DNA of 64,000 nt from Williamsia soli (GTDB lineage Bacteria > Actinomycetota > Actinomycetes > Mycobacteriales > Mycobacteriaceae): positions 62,001 to 126,000 of the forward strand of contig NZ_JAFRDR010000001.1 of NCBI RefSeq assembly GCF_017377795.1. Reading direction: 5' to 3'. Under the pieces are notes generated by a model. It did not search any database and was not told the DNA's origin. It worked only from the letters and a program-made list of their open reading frames with translations. Below, piece after piece: positions 33,282 through 42,830 of the stretch. The translations under genes and the position numbers were made by a program. Each line of letters starts with the position of its first letter. Within the stretch, counting starts at the first letter, position 1.

Positions 33282-35063
33282 ATGCAGACGATATCCGGCC
33301 AGTCGGTGCCACTGCCGACATTGATCGCGCTGATCGCCGCTGCGGTCGCAACGGTCGCGATCGGAACCTATGGGGTTCGGCTGGCGCGCACCACCTCTGA
33401 CTTCCTGGTCGCTTCCCGTAGCGTGGGGTCGAACTGGAATGCCGCAGCGATCTCGGGCGAGTACCTGTCGGCGGCTTCATTTCTCGGGGTCGCCGGACTC
33501 ATCGCGAAGTACGGTGCCGACGCGCTGTGGTATCCGATCGGGTTCACCGCCGGCTACGTCGGACTGCTGCTGTTCGTCGCCGCACCGCTGCGCAGATCCG
33601 GTGCCTATACGGTTCCCGACTTCGCGGAGTTCAGGTTGGGCTCCAAGCGACTTCGCAAACTCGCCACCGGAGTGGTGGTGCTGATCTGCATCCTCTATCT
33701 CGTCCCCCAGCTCCAAGGCGCGGGCTTGACCCTCAACATCCTGCTGGGCGTGCCCGCGTGGGTTGGGGCGGTGGTGGTCGGGGTGATCGTGATCGCCAAT
33801 GTCGTCGGTGGCGGCATGCGATCGATCACCTTTGTCCAGGCGTTCCAGTACTGGCTCAAGCTGACCGCGATCGCGGTACCCGCACTGGTGCTCGCCGTCC
33901 ACTTCTACGGAGATGATCAGAAATTGGGTTCGGACGCACCCCCGACGGTGGCCGAACAGACCACAGTCGACGTCACCACGGACGTCGTCGTGCGGGTCTC
34001 GGGCGACCTGGTGGTGACCGCGGTCGGACAGATCGATGGTGTCGAGGTCGGGGGGCCGGTGCGCCTGGACCCCGGCGACCATGAGATCAGCGGGGGTACG
34101 TCGCTGGAGCTGGCCGCGGGTTCTTCGGTGCCCGTGGTCGCCGGCGCGCCCGCCACCCACGACGAATGGGCCGCGCCCGGATGGGGTTTCGGCGGCGACC
34201 ATCCGATGTATCAGGTGTATTCGCTGATCATCGGGATCTTCCTCGGCACGATGGGGCTGCCGCACGTGCTGGTGCGGTTCTATACGAACCCCGACGGCCG
34301 GGCCGCCAGGGCGACGTCGCTGGCCGTGGTCGGCCTGCTGGCAGTCTTCTATCTCTTCCCCACCCTGCTCGGTGCCTTTGCCCGGCTGTGGGTTCCGCAG
34401 CTTCTGATCACCGGTGCGTCCGACGCCGCGGTGCTGCTCCTGCCGGGGACCGTGGTGTCCGGCATAGGTGGACAACTGTTGGCGGCGCTGGTGGCCGCCG
34501 GTGCGATCGCCGCCTTCCTCGCCACGTCGTCGGGCTTACTCGTCAGCGTCGCCGGCGTTCTGAGCACCGACGTCCTGCGCGGACGAGTCCGCGACTTCAG
34601 GATCGCGTCGCTGCTCGCAGGCATCGTGCCGCTGTTGCTGGCGGTCGCGGTCACCTCCATCGATCTGTCCCGCACTGTCGGCCTGGTGTTCGCCGTTGCC
34701 GCCTCCACCCTGTGCCCGCTGCTGGTCCTCGGGATCTGGTGGCGGGGACTGACTGCGACCGGCGCCGCGGCCGGACTGATCGTCGGCGGTGTCGTTGCCG
34801 GCGGGGCGGCGCTGGCGACGTCCGTGGGTGGCTTCTCCGACAACCTCCTCGGCGGTTGGCCTGCGGCGCTGGCGGGTTATCCGGCTGCGGTGAGTGTGCC
34901 GTTGGCCTTCGCGACGATGCTGGTCGTCAGCAAGTTCACGGCGGCGCAGATCCCGTCCGACGTCGGTCGTGTGTTGACCCGACTACACGCGCCGGAAGGC
35001 CTCGGCCTGGGCAAGGACCGCGAGGCGAACCTGAATCCGGGGGAGCGACCGCACGCGGAGTGA
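33282..35063 (+). CDS. sodium:solute symporter family transporter
   Basis: A 593-residue SSS transporter with about 13 transmembrane helices. Motifs such as SEYLSAASF-like GEYLSAASFLGVAGL and GLPHVLVRFYTNP match the ActP/MctC branch for acetate and other monocarboxylates. An unusual hydrophilic, beta-rich insert of about 95 residues (roughly 209-305; VDVTTDVVVRVSGDL, VRLDPGDHEISGGTSLELAA) lies on an outer loop. ATG 33282 is chosen. It is co-transcribed with the LytTR regulator and the small membrane protein. Confidence 0.92.
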   Translation: MQTISGQSVPLPTLIALIAAAVATVAIGTYGVRLARTTSDFLVASRSVGSNWNAAAISGEYLSAASFLGVAGLIAKYGADALWYPIGFTAGYVGLLLFVAAPLRRSGAYTVPDFAEFRLGSKRLRKLATGVVVLICILYLVPQLQGAGLTLNILLGVPAWVGAVVVGVIVIANVVGGGMRSITFVQAFQYWLKLTAIAVPALVLAVHFYGDDQKLGSDAPPTVAEQTTVDVTTDVVVRVSGDLVVTAVGQIDGVEVGGPVRLDPGDHEISGGTSLELAAGSSVPVVAGAPATHDEWAAPGWGFGGDHPMYQVYSLIIGIFLGTMGLPHVLVRFYTNPDGRAARATSLAVVGLLAVFYLFPTLLGAFARLWVPQLLITGASDAAVLLLPGTVVSGIGGQLLAALVAAGAIAAFLATSSGLLVSVAGVLSTDVLRGRVRDFRIASLLAGIVPLLLAVAVTSIDLSRTVGLVFAVAASTLCPLLVLGIWWRGLTATGAAAGLIVGGVVAGGAALATSVGGFSDNLLGGWPAALAGYPAAVSVPLAFATMLVVSKFTAAQIPSDVGRVLTRLHAPEGLGLGKDREANLNPGERPHAE

Positions 35064-35204
35064 GTGCCGTTCGTCGCAGATTTCCGACCGTTCACCGCAT
35101 AGATCGACAGCTCGCCGTGTGAGCGCCGCCACACCATTCTGTTGTGACCCAGACCTCACTAATGTTCGAACGAGTTCTCCATCCCTTCACACCAGGAGTC
35201 TCCC

Positions 35205-35567
35205 GTGACCACATCAGACCTGAGCCCGGAGGCGTCGCCCGGACGACCTGCCCCGGACGCGCAGGCGTTCATCGACATGCAGGCCAGTCCGGAATTCCAG
35301 GACCTGCGCCGTCGACTCCGCGTCTTCGTGTTCCCGCTCACGGCGTTCTTCCTCGCCTGGTACATGCTCTACGTGCTCGTCGCCACGTACGCGCACGAGT
35401 TCATGGCCACCAAGGTGTGGGGCAACATCAACATCGGCATCATCTTCGGACTCGGCCAATTCGTGTCCACGTTCATCATCACCGCCGTCTATGTGCGGTT
35501 CGCCAACCGTGATCTCGATCCCCGCGCGGCCGCCATTCGTGACGAGCTGGAAGGCCCGCTCAAATGA
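35205..35567 (+). CDS. DUF485 membrane protein
   Basis: A 120-residue two-helix protein, typical of the small partners of acetate permeases. Seen are SPEFQDLRRRLRVFVFPLTA, a first helix FFLAWYMLYVLVATYA, and NIGIIFGLGQFVSTFIITAV as the second, then YVRFANRDLDPRAAAIRDE. GTG 35205 is the start. It overlaps the following symporter by four bases (ATGA). Confidence 0.93.
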   Translation: MTTSDLSPEASPGRPAPDAQAFIDMQASPEFQDLRRRLRVFVFPLTAFFLAWYMLYVLVATYAHEFMATKVWGNINIGIIFGLGQFVSTFIITAVYVRFANRDLDPRAAAIRDELEGPLK

Positions 35568-37198
35568 CCACACTCGCCGCGGACGCCGCATCGGTAGGCA
35601 ACCCCGCCCTCAACATCGCGATCTTCGTCGCGTTCGTCGTCATCACGATGACGATCGTGATCCGCGCCAGCAAGACCACCAAGAAGGCCTCCGACTTCTA
35701 CACCGGTGGCGGACAGTTCTCCGGACCGCAGAACGGTTTCGCGATCGCCGGTGACTATCTCTCGGCGGCATCGTTCCTCGGTATCGCGGGCGCCATCGCC
35801 GTGTACGGCTACGACGGCTTCCTCTACTCGGTCGGCTTCCTGGTCGCCTGGCTGGTGGCATTGCTGCTAGTCGCCGAATTGCTGCGTAACACCGGCAGAT
35901 TCACGATGGCCGACGTGCTGAGCTTCCGGCTTCAGGAGCGTCCGGTTCGCATGGCGGCCGCACTGTCGACCCTCACGGTCTCGCTGTTCTACCTGCTCGC
36001 CCAGATGGCCGGTGCCGGTGGACTCGTCGCGCTGCTGCTCAACATCGACGGCAAGTTCGGCCAAGGCGTCGTTGTCGCCGTGGTCGGTGTGCTGATGATC
36101 GCCTACGTGCTCATCGGTGGCATGAAGGGCACGACATATGTGCAGATGGTCAAGGCCGTGCTGCTCATCGCCGGTGCCGGCGTCATGTTCGTCCTGGTGC
36201 TCTTCGCCGTGAAGGGCAACTTCTCGCAGCTGATCGCCGACGCCCAGGCCACCGTCAGTGGTTCGGCGAGCGAGGCGGTCGCGAATCGCGACATCGCCGC
36301 GCCCGGTGCGAAATATGGGATCAGCGACATGTCGAAGCTCGACTTCATCTCGCTCGGCATCGCCCTGGTCCTCGGTACCGCGGGTCTGCCCCACGTCCTG
36401 ATGCGCTTCTACACGGTTCCCACCGCCAAGGAAGCTCGTCGCTCGGTCACCTGGGCCATCGCCCTCATCGGCGCGTTCTACCTGTTCACCCTGGTTCTCG
36501 GCTATGGCGCAGCGAAGTCGGTCGGCCCGGACAAGATCCTCGCGGCGCCCGGTAAGGAGAACTCGGCGGCCCCACTGTTGGCCTTCGAGCTCGGCGGGAC
36601 GATCTTCCTGGCGGTGATTTCGGCGGTCGCGTTCGCAACGATTCTCGCCGTCGTCGCCGGCCTGGCGATCACCGCGTCGGCGTCGTTCGCACACGACATC
36701 TACGCCAGCGTCATCAAGCGCGGCAACGCCACCGAGGAACAGCAGGTGCGGGTCTCCCGGATCACGGTGGTTGTCATCGGCGTCATCTCGATCGTGCTCG
36801 GTATCGCGGCCATGGGTCAGAACATCGCGTTCCTGGTGGCGCTGGCCTTCGCGGTCGCCGCCTCGGCCAACCTGCCGACGCTCCTGTTCTCGCTGTTCTG
36901 GAAGCGCTTCAACACCACCGGCGCGCTCTTCAGCATCTACGGCGGCCTGCTCACCTGCATCGGTCTGATCGTGATCTCGCCGGCCGTGTCGGGTAAGCCG
37001 ACATCGATGTTCCCGGACGCCAACTTCGACTTCTTCCCGATGTCGAACCCGGGCATCGTCTCGATCCCGGCGGGCTTCATCCTCGCGATCATCGGCACCT
37101 ACGTCGGTGGCCGTCGCAAGGAGAACGCGGCCAAGCAAGCCGAGATGGAGGTCCGCAGCCTGACGGGTGTAGGAGTCGAAAAAGCAGTAAGTCACTGA
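35564..37198 (+). CDS. cation:monocarboxylate (acetate-type) symporter
   Basis: A 544-residue SSS transporter of the ActP/MctC type with about 13 helices. Core motifs are AGDYLSAASFLGIAGAIA, GTAGLPHVLMRFYTVPTAKE and ASFAHDIYASVIKRGN. It is translationally coupled to the DUF485 gene and ends 21 bp before a strong terminator. Acetate, pyruvate or propionate are the likely substrates by family; which one cannot be told here. It is a second symporter of the same branch within 3 kb, but lacks the outer-loop insert. Confidence 0.94.
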   Translation: MTTLAADAASVGNPALNIAIFVAFVVITMTIVIRASKTTKKASDFYTGGGQFSGPQNGFAIAGDYLSAASFLGIAGAIAVYGYDGFLYSVGFLVAWLVALLLVAELLRNTGRFTMADVLSFRLQERPVRMAAALSTLTVSLFYLLAQMAGAGGLVALLLNIDGKFGQGVVVAVVGVLMIAYVLIGGMKGTTYVQMVKAVLLIAGAGVMFVLVLFAVKGNFSQLIADAQATVSGSASEAVANRDIAAPGAKYGISDMSKLDFISLGIALVLGTAGLPHVLMRFYTVPTAKEARRSVTWAIALIGAFYLFTLVLGYGAAKSVGPDKILAAPGKENSAAPLLAFELGGTIFLAVISAVAFATILAVVAGLAITASASFAHDIYASVIKRGNATEEQQVRVSRITVVVIGVISIVLGIAAMGQNIAFLVALAFAVAASANLPTLLFSLFWKRFNTTGALFSIYGGLLTCIGLIVISPAVSGKPTSMFPDANFDFFPMSNPGIVSIPAGFILAIIGTYVGGRRKENAAKQAEMEVRSLTGVGVEKAVSH

Positions 37199-37219
37199 GT
37201 TATTTACTCGCTCCACCGG

Positions 37220-37261
37220 CACCGACCCCAGCATTCCGTCAATGCTGGGGTCGGTGTTTTT
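37220..37261 (+). terminator. intrinsic terminator after the symporter operon
   Basis: CACCGACCCCAGCATT pairs perfectly over 16 bp with AATGCTGGGGTCGGTG across a five-base loop, followed by TTTTT at 37257-37261. It is a textbook rho-independent terminator for the plus-strand operon. Confidence 0.95.
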
Positions 37262-37382
37262 CGGAGGACGTGGCCGCGGTTGTTCTGGACTGCCGACGAA
37301 CGAGCGCCAGCGAGGTGAGGAGAAGGGAAGAACGACCGCCTGATGGCCACATCCGACAAAGCGAGCGGAGCGAGCAGATAGC

Positions 37383-38168
37383 TCAAGCGAGTAGGCGCCA
37401 CAAGCCGATGATGCCGACGATCACGATCACCGCGCGTAGTGCGGTGGGGGAGAGTGTGCGGCCGTACTTGGCGCCGATCACGCCTCCGGCCAGGGAGCCG
37501 ATCGCGATGAGGCCGGCGGCGGCCCAATTGATGCGGTCGAAGGCGACCACGGTGTACGCCACCGCGGCAACAACGTTGACGATCAGCGACAGCAAGTTCT
37601 TGGCCGCGTTCAGGCGCTGGATCTTGTCGTTGACGATGACGCCCATCGCGCCCATCAGCAGGATGCCCTGCGCGGCGGTGAAGTACCCGCCGTAGATGCC
37701 GACGAGGAACGTCGAGCCCGTCAACAGCCCGGTCCGGGTCGGGCTCAGGAAAGTGTCGTGGACATCGTCAGGGTCCGCGGTCATTCGGGACGCCGTCCAC
37801 CGCTGGATCCGAGGCTGCAAGATGACCAGTACGAGTGCGAGAACCAAGAGCACCGGAACGATCGTCTCGAAGGCCTTTTCCGGGAGGTGCAGCAGAAGCC
37901 AGCTACCGATGATCGCACCGACCAACGACGCCGGGATCTGCCACTTCAACCGTGGCCACTGTCCGGCCAGCTCGCGTCGGTAGCCCCAGGTCCCGGAGAC
38001 GCCGCCCGCGACGAGACCGACGGCGTTGGTCATGGTGGCGGTGACGGGAGGGAAGCCGAACGCGATCAAGGTGGGGAAGGTGATCAGGGTGCCGCTTCCG
38101 ACCACGGCGTTGATGGCCCCGGCACCGACACCGGCGAACAGGATCGCCACCACTTCCCAGATCGACAT
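37383..38168 (-). CDS. TSUP-family (TauE/SafE) membrane transporter
   Basis: A 261-residue protein with about eight helices. Repeated signature halves are visible: GAINAVVGSGTLITFPTLIA and VGIYGGYFTAAQGILLMGAM. Family members export or import sulfite, sulfoacetate and related anions. ATG 38168 is chosen; the frame extends upstream with Arg-rich non-coding character. It is divergent from the next gene by 65 bp. Confidence 0.92.
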   Translation of the reverse strand: MSIWEVVAILFAGVGAGAINAVVGSGTLITFPTLIAFGFPPVTATMTNAVGLVAGGVSGTWGYRRELAGQWPRLKWQIPASLVGAIIGSWLLLHLPEKAFETIVPVLLVLALVLVILQPRIQRWTASRMTADPDDVHDTFLSPTRTGLLTGSTFLVGIYGGYFTAAQGILLMGAMGVIVNDKIQRLNAAKNLLSLIVNVVAAVAYTVVAFDRINWAAAGLIAIGSLAGGVIGAKYGRTLSPTALRAVIVIVGIIGLWRLLA

Positions 38169-38233
38169 TGGTATACCGTGCCACGCTCGGTTTGCGACGC
38201 ACCAATCGCCTGACTGGGCTTCACTGGTCAGTG

Positions 38234-38911
38234 ATGAGTTACGACGTCTCGGTGACCGACGACAATCTGTCGGCTCGGCCGCAGGAATATCCCGGTCGGC
38301 TTGTGCCCGGTCCCGGGTTGCTGCACGAGGGCCGGTTCTCGACCGCACTCGGCGTGGACGATCTGACTGACGTCCTTCGCCGCCACGGGCTCGCCGATCT
38401 CGCCGGACGTACGGCGGTACTCGCGATCGGGTCCAATGCCTGTGCCGCGGTTGTCCTCCGAAAACTGGAGTCGGTGGGTGTCGACGCCACGGTGCCGTTC
38501 CTCTCGGGTAGCGCGCCCGGTGTATCGGTCGGGCACAGCGGACACCGCAGCGTCGCGGGGTACATCCCAGCTGCGCCGTACGCCACGGTCGACACCCGGA
38601 ACACCTTCATCATCAACATGTTCTCCGGCCAGCAACTCGCGGCCATCGATGAGACCGAGCCCAACTATCGGCGCATCACCGTCGAGTGTGACCTGGCTGG
38701 ACGAGGTTCGGCCGAACTCTACGTGTCCCGGTGGGGTGTGATCGCGCCGCCGGGCGGGCCGGTCCTGTCCTTGATGTCGCAAACAACACTGTGTCGCCGG
38801 CTGAGCGATCAGTGCCGGGGCTTCCAAGAGGCTCAGGCAGACGTCAACACCCGAACCGTCGCTGACCTCCTCATCGAGCGGGGCTGGGCGCGGGACCCCG
38901 GTCTGGGGTGA
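38234..38911 (+). CDS. hypothetical protein, possibly gamma-glutamylcyclotransferase-like
   Basis: A 225-residue soluble protein. AVLAIGSNACAAVVLRKL resembles the Y-G-S-N loop of the gamma-glutamylcyclotransferase fold, and AIDETEPNYRRITVECDLAG resembles its Glu-containing strand. The remaining sequence, including GVSVGHSGHRSVAGYIPAAP, is not diagnostic. ATG 38234 (MSYDVSVTDDN) is chosen. The fold suggestion is an inference from two short matches and may be wrong. Confidence 0.65.
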   Translation: MSYDVSVTDDNLSARPQEYPGRLVPGPGLLHEGRFSTALGVDDLTDVLRRHGLADLAGRTAVLAIGSNACAAVVLRKLESVGVDATVPFLSGSAPGVSVGHSGHRSVAGYIPAAPYATVDTRNTFIINMFSGQQLAAIDETEPNYRRITVECDLAGRGSAELYVSRWGVIAPPGGPVLSLMSQTTLCRRLSDQCRGFQEAQADVNTRTVADLLIERGWARDPGLG

Positions 38912-38970
38912 ACTAACCTCGCGGGTGTTGACAACTCTCGCCCGTCGGATCGGAACAGGAGGTGATCGGT

Positions 38971-39495
38971 GTGGCTTGGCTGATCGTCGTTGCCGCTGTG
39001 GCGTTCGCGGTGCTGACACTGCTCGGCTTTCTCTGGTTCGCCTACGACTCGAACAAAAGAGTGCGTAGGTTCGCCAACTCGACCGATCTGGTGCCGGGTA
39101 AACCGGGTCGTGCGCCGGTGGAGTGGAAGAAATCGCCGGAACCGGAAGCCCTGCTCCATCGCCGAATCCGTTATGCGATGGGTCTGGTCTACGAGAATCC
39201 GTCCCTGCGCAATGACGATGAACTGCGGGCCGCCCGGGAGCGCCTGGACGATGCGGTGTTCGTGCTCGACGACGAGCTGATCGCGGCCGCGGCCGCGCCC
39301 GATCGGGATGACGACGACTTCCGACGGATCGGCTGGGCCGTGCGCTGGCTGGAACTACTGCCCGGCGAGTTGTACTACGCGCCGAAAGCGGAAGCGCTGG
39401 TCAAGATCGATGCCGCCATCGCGAATCTGCGCGACCCCGCAGAGCCTCCGCCTGTCGAACCCGAGAACCCGGACGATCCGGACGAAGAGGCCTGA
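38971..39495 (+). CDS. membrane-anchored hypothetical protein
   Basis: About 174 residues. One N-terminal transmembrane helix (AWLIVVAAVAFAVLTLLGFL) is followed by a cytosolic, charged domain containing LLHRRIRYAMGLVYENPSLR and RLDDAVFVLDDELIAAAAAP, then an acidic Pro/Glu tail. GTG 38971 is preferred because AGGAGG is eight bases upstream; GTG 38962 overlaps that ribosome site. The function is unknown. Confidence 0.75.
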   Translation: MAWLIVVAAVAFAVLTLLGFLWFAYDSNKRVRRFANSTDLVPGKPGRAPVEWKKSPEPEALLHRRIRYAMGLVYENPSLRNDDELRAARERLDDAVFVLDDELIAAAAAPDRDDDDFRRIGWAVRWLELLPGELYYAPKAEALVKIDAAIANLRDPAEPPPVEPENPDDPDEEA

Positions 39496-39508
39496 TCCGA
39501 GTCAGGGG

Positions 39509-40618
39509 TCAGCTCCGCGCGGCAAGCGGGGCGACGACTTCGGCGATTGCGAGACACGAAGTGAGCCCGGGAGACTCGAACCCGAACAGATTGATCAGGC
39601 CGTCGATGCCGTGCTCGGATGGGCCCTGGATCAGGAAGTCGGCATTGGGTTCACCCCGGCCGGCCAGTTTGGGCCGGATGCCGGAGTAAGCCGCGCTCAG
39701 CGCATCATCGGGTAGCTGTGGCCAATACTTCCGGATCTCGGCATAGAACGCATCTGCTCTGCCTGCGTCGACGGTGTAGTCGACTGCGTCGCTCCACTCG
39801 ACATCCGGCCCGAACCGGGCCTGGCCCGCGAGGTCGAGGGTGAGGTGCACTCCTAGTCCACCGTCGGCGGGTATCGGGTAGACGAGGTGGGAAAACGGCG
39901 CGCGACCATGCGTGAGCGAGTAGTAATTCCCCTTGGCCAGTGCGCGTTTCGGTATCCGCTCGACGGGAAAGCCGTCGATCGCGTGCGCTACGCCCCAAGC
40001 GCCGAGACCTGCGCAGTTGATCAGGATGGCGCACCGGACCGGCGTTCCGTCCAGGTCGATTTCGAGCCGTCCGTCGACGATGCGGCCGGATGTCACCGGT
40101 GTACGAAGGACAGTGGTGGTCCCTGCGTCACCGGCGTCGCGGTGCAGAGCCGACATCAGCCCGTGGCTGTCGACGATTCCCGTCGAAGGCGACAGAAGTG
40201 CCTCCACCGCAGCAAGTTCCGGCTCGAGAGCGGTGAGTTCGACGGCACCGACCCGGCGCAGGTCGAGCACACCGTTCGCGGCGGCCTGTGCCTTGATCTC
40301 GGTGAGCCTCGACACCTGCTCCGGATCGGTGGCGACGATGAGCTTTCCGAGTCTGCGATGCGCGATGCCGCGGTCGGCGCAGTAGCGATAGAGCATCTCG
40401 CGACCGCGCACGCACAGGCGGGCCTTCATACTTCCGGTGGGATAGTAGATTCCGGCATGAATCACTTCTGAGTTGCGGGAACTGGTCTGCGTTCCGATCG
40501 CGCCTTCTGCATCGACGATGATCACTTCCCGACCGGCGAGAGCGAGTTCTCTGGCCACCGCCAGACCGATCACACCGGCACCGACCACCAGGCAGTCAAT
40601 TGTCTCGGCCACTGGCAC
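39509..40618 (-). CDS. LhgO-like FAD-dependent 2-hydroxy-acid oxidase
   Basis: A 369-residue DAO-fold flavoprotein. [19 protein letters not shown] is the FAD-binding loop; [15 protein letters not shown] and [15 protein letters not shown] match L-2-hydroxyglutarate oxidase. It should oxidise a 2-hydroxy acid and pass electrons to the quinone pool or oxygen. It is divergent from the truncated hydrolase. Other DAO-family substrates cannot be excluded. Confidence 0.9.
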   Translation of the reverse strand: MPVAETIDCLVVGAGVIGLAVARELALAGREVIIVDAEGAIGTQTSSRNSEVIHAGIYYPTGSMKARLCVRGREMLYRYCADRGIAHRRLGKLIVATDPEQVSRLTEIKAQAAANGVLDLRRVGAVELTALEPELAAVEALLSPSTGIVDSHGLMSALHRDAGDAGTTTVLRTPVTSGRIVDGRLEIDLDGTPVRCAILINCAGLGAWGVAHAIDGFPVERIPKRALAKGNYYSLTHGRAPFSHLVYPIPADGGLGVHLTLDLAGQARFGPDVEWSDAVDYTVDAGRADAFYAEIRKYWPQLPDDALSAAYSGIRPKLAGRGEPNADFLIQGPSEHGIDGLINLFGFESPGLTSCLAIAEVVAPLAARS

Positions 40619-40755
40619 TCACCTCCGCGTCTCGTCTGGTCGTGCGACATCGGTGTGGTATCGCCCTGGAGAGGTTACGTCGCGACCGGGTAAGCCCTCA
40701 CCGCAACCGCGATATCGCTATCGTCGTGGCAACCAGGATCGAAGGTAGGTGAAGC

Positions 40756-41505
40756 GTGGGCATCGAGCGGATGTTGACGGTGAGCGGTGTGGATCTATGC
40801 GCGGAGTCCTTCGGCGATCACCATCACCCCGCTCTGCTACTCATCGGCGGCGCCGGATGTTCCATGGACTACTGGGAGGCCGACTTCTGCGATGAACTCG
40901 CAGCAGCCGGTCGTCACGTCATCCGATACGACTTCCGCGACACCGGCCGGTCGGTGAACTATCCGCCGGGAGCGCCGACCTACACCTCGCGTGACCTGAT
41001 CGATGACGCCATCGGGTTGCTCGATGCCCTCGACATCGACGCGGGGCACGTGGTGGGGATCTCCATGGGCGGTGCCCTCGCTCAGCTCCTGTCATTGACG
41101 CACCCTTCGCGAGTTGCGACGCTGACGTTGTTGTCGACCACTGCGATCGGCCCGGTCGATGCCGATCTGCCAGGACCGAACAAGGCCCTCAGCAGGCATT
41201 TCGCTGATCCGCCGCCGGAGCCGGACTGGGGAGATACGGCGGCGGTGACCGATTACCTCGTGGACGACCTCCGTGCCTACGCGGGTCAGCTCGCTGCGAA
41301 CACCGCTGCTGTACGAGAGCTGGTGCAGGGAATGGTTGTGCGTACCAAAAACATCGAGTCCAGCGTGAAGAACCATTCGATGCTGCCGGATGCCGAAGCT
41401 CCGTCGGATCTGCGTATGTCAGCGATTTCAGCGCCGACGTTGGTCATGCACGGCACCGCCGATCCGCTGCTCCCCATTGAACACACGGAGTCCCACGGTC
41501 TCTAG
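40756..41505 (+). pseudogene. alpha/beta-hydrolase lacking its C-terminus
   Basis: 249 residues. Oxyanion region LLIGGAGCSMDYWEADFCDE, nucleophile elbow GISMGGA and the acid region LVMHGTADPLLP are present. The protein then stops at EHTESHGL, about 40 residues short, so the catalytic His and last helix are missing. The stop lies 18 bp from the end of the siderophore operon. It looks truncated by a rearrangement at the edge of that cluster. Confidence 0.8.
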
Positions 41506-41522
41506 CGACTGTGCTCTGGGTG

Positions 41523-42830
41523 TCAGACTGCCGCTCGCGGAGTCGTCGATGCACGGACTCGCACATCCCATCGGTCGCGAGCGATCGACTTCGCGATCTC
41601 ACCAGCACGAACAGCGCTGTTGGACAGCAGCGATGACGAGATGCCGTGCGTGTGTTCGGTCCCTCCTTGCAGGAATACGCCGCCGGGGAGGGCTGTCTTC
41701 GTGACCAGGCGGTAGTCGCGAGCGACCTGAGCGCCGTGGGCGTCGAACGCGATGCTGTCGGTGAGATCACCGAGGATGACGCGCAGGTTCATCGGGTTGA
41801 AGCCCGTCGCGCACACCACGGCGCCGCAGATGATGTCCTCGGTCAGGCCGGACGGTTCGTGGCGCACGGTCACGACCACCTCGTCTGCGCGTTCGACGAC
41901 TGCGACGACCTGCGACGCGCCGTGTACGAAGAGTCGGCGCTGCCCGCGGACCCGTTCGTCGTACTCGCGCGCGTACAGCTCTTCGATGAGCGGCAGGTCG
42001 ACGGCCGAGTAATTGGTACCCCGGTGGTATCTCATGAGCTGCTGCCGAAATTCCGGTGTAGCCGAGTGGAAGTCGTCGACGGCGCCGGGGTCGAAGATCC
42101 GGTTGGCGTACGGGCTGTCGTCGGCCGGACTGTAGCCGTACTTGGCGAAGACCGCGTGGATGTGTGAATCCTGATGGTGGGTGTGCAGGTACTCCACCAC
42201 TTCGGCGGCGCTCTGGCCGGCGCCGATCACCAGGAAGCTCGTAGGAGTGGGATCCGGGAGTTCGGACAGATGTGCCAGCAGTTGATGATTGTGGAAAACC
42301 CGCTTCGATGCGGCCACGCCGTGAGGCATCTTCGCCGCCAGCCCCGCTGCGACCACTATGTTGCGGGCGTGCACCACGCCGGCATGCCGTCCCTCCACCC
42401 GGACTGCGAATGTGTCGCCCGTGCTGTCGATGGAGACCACCCGGCTTCCGTACGAGACGTCGGCGTCGACACCGCGGGCCGCCCACTCGAGGTAGTCGTG
42501 AAACTCGTGGCGCGTGGGGAAAAATGTCTGGAAATTGACGAACTCGGTGAGTCGGTTCACCTCGGACAAGTAGTTCAGGAACGTGTAGCGGCTGCGTACA
42601 TTGCGCTGCGTCGCCAGGTCTTTGAGGAACGACACCTGCATGGTGGTGCGGGGCAGCAGCATCCCCGGATGCCAACCGAACTGCTCTTTTGTCTCGACGA
42701 ATCGCGAAGTGAGCTGTTGCTCCGCAGGCAGTTCGGCGTTGAGCTCTTCCAGCGCTATCGCGAGGGCAAGATTCGACGGGCCGAACCCGACGCCGAGGAT
42801 GTCGACGACCTCCGTGTTGTGGTCATTCAT
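41523..42830 (-). CDS. L-ornithine/L-lysine N-monooxygenase (siderophore)
   Basis: A 435-residue flavin N-hydroxylase of the SidA/PvdA/IucD family, making N-hydroxy-ornithine (or lysine) for hydroxamate siderophores with FAD, NADPH and oxygen. Motifs: FAD loop GVGFGPSNLALAI, substrate segment HPGMLLPRTTMQVSFLKDL, NADPH loop VIGAGQSAAEV and the C-terminal ATGFNP. ATG 42830 is chosen: AAGGAAAGG lies nine bases upstream, whereas the ATG at 42839 abuts it. It is the last gene of the NRPS operon and overlaps the ABC gene by eight bases. The formyltransferase partner favours ornithine. Confidence 0.95.
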   Translation of the reverse strand: MNDHNTEVVDILGVGFGPSNLALAIALEELNAELPAEQQLTSRFVETKEQFGWHPGMLLPRTTMQVSFLKDLATQRNVRSRYTFLNYLSEVNRLTEFVNFQTFFPTRHEFHDYLEWAARGVDADVSYGSRVVSIDSTGDTFAVRVEGRHAGVVHARNIVVAAGLAAKMPHGVAASKRVFHNHQLLAHLSELPDPTPTSFLVIGAGQSAAEVVEYLHTHHQDSHIHAVFAKYGYSPADDSPYANRIFDPGAVDDFHSATPEFRQQLMRYHRGTNYSAVDLPLIEELYAREYDERVRGQRRLFVHGASQVVAVVERADEVVVTVRHEPSGLTEDIICGAVVCATGFNPMNLRVILGDLTDSIAFDAHGAQVARDYRLVTKTALPGGVFLQGGTEHTHGISSSLLSNSAVRAGEIAKSIARDRWDVRVRASTTPRAAV

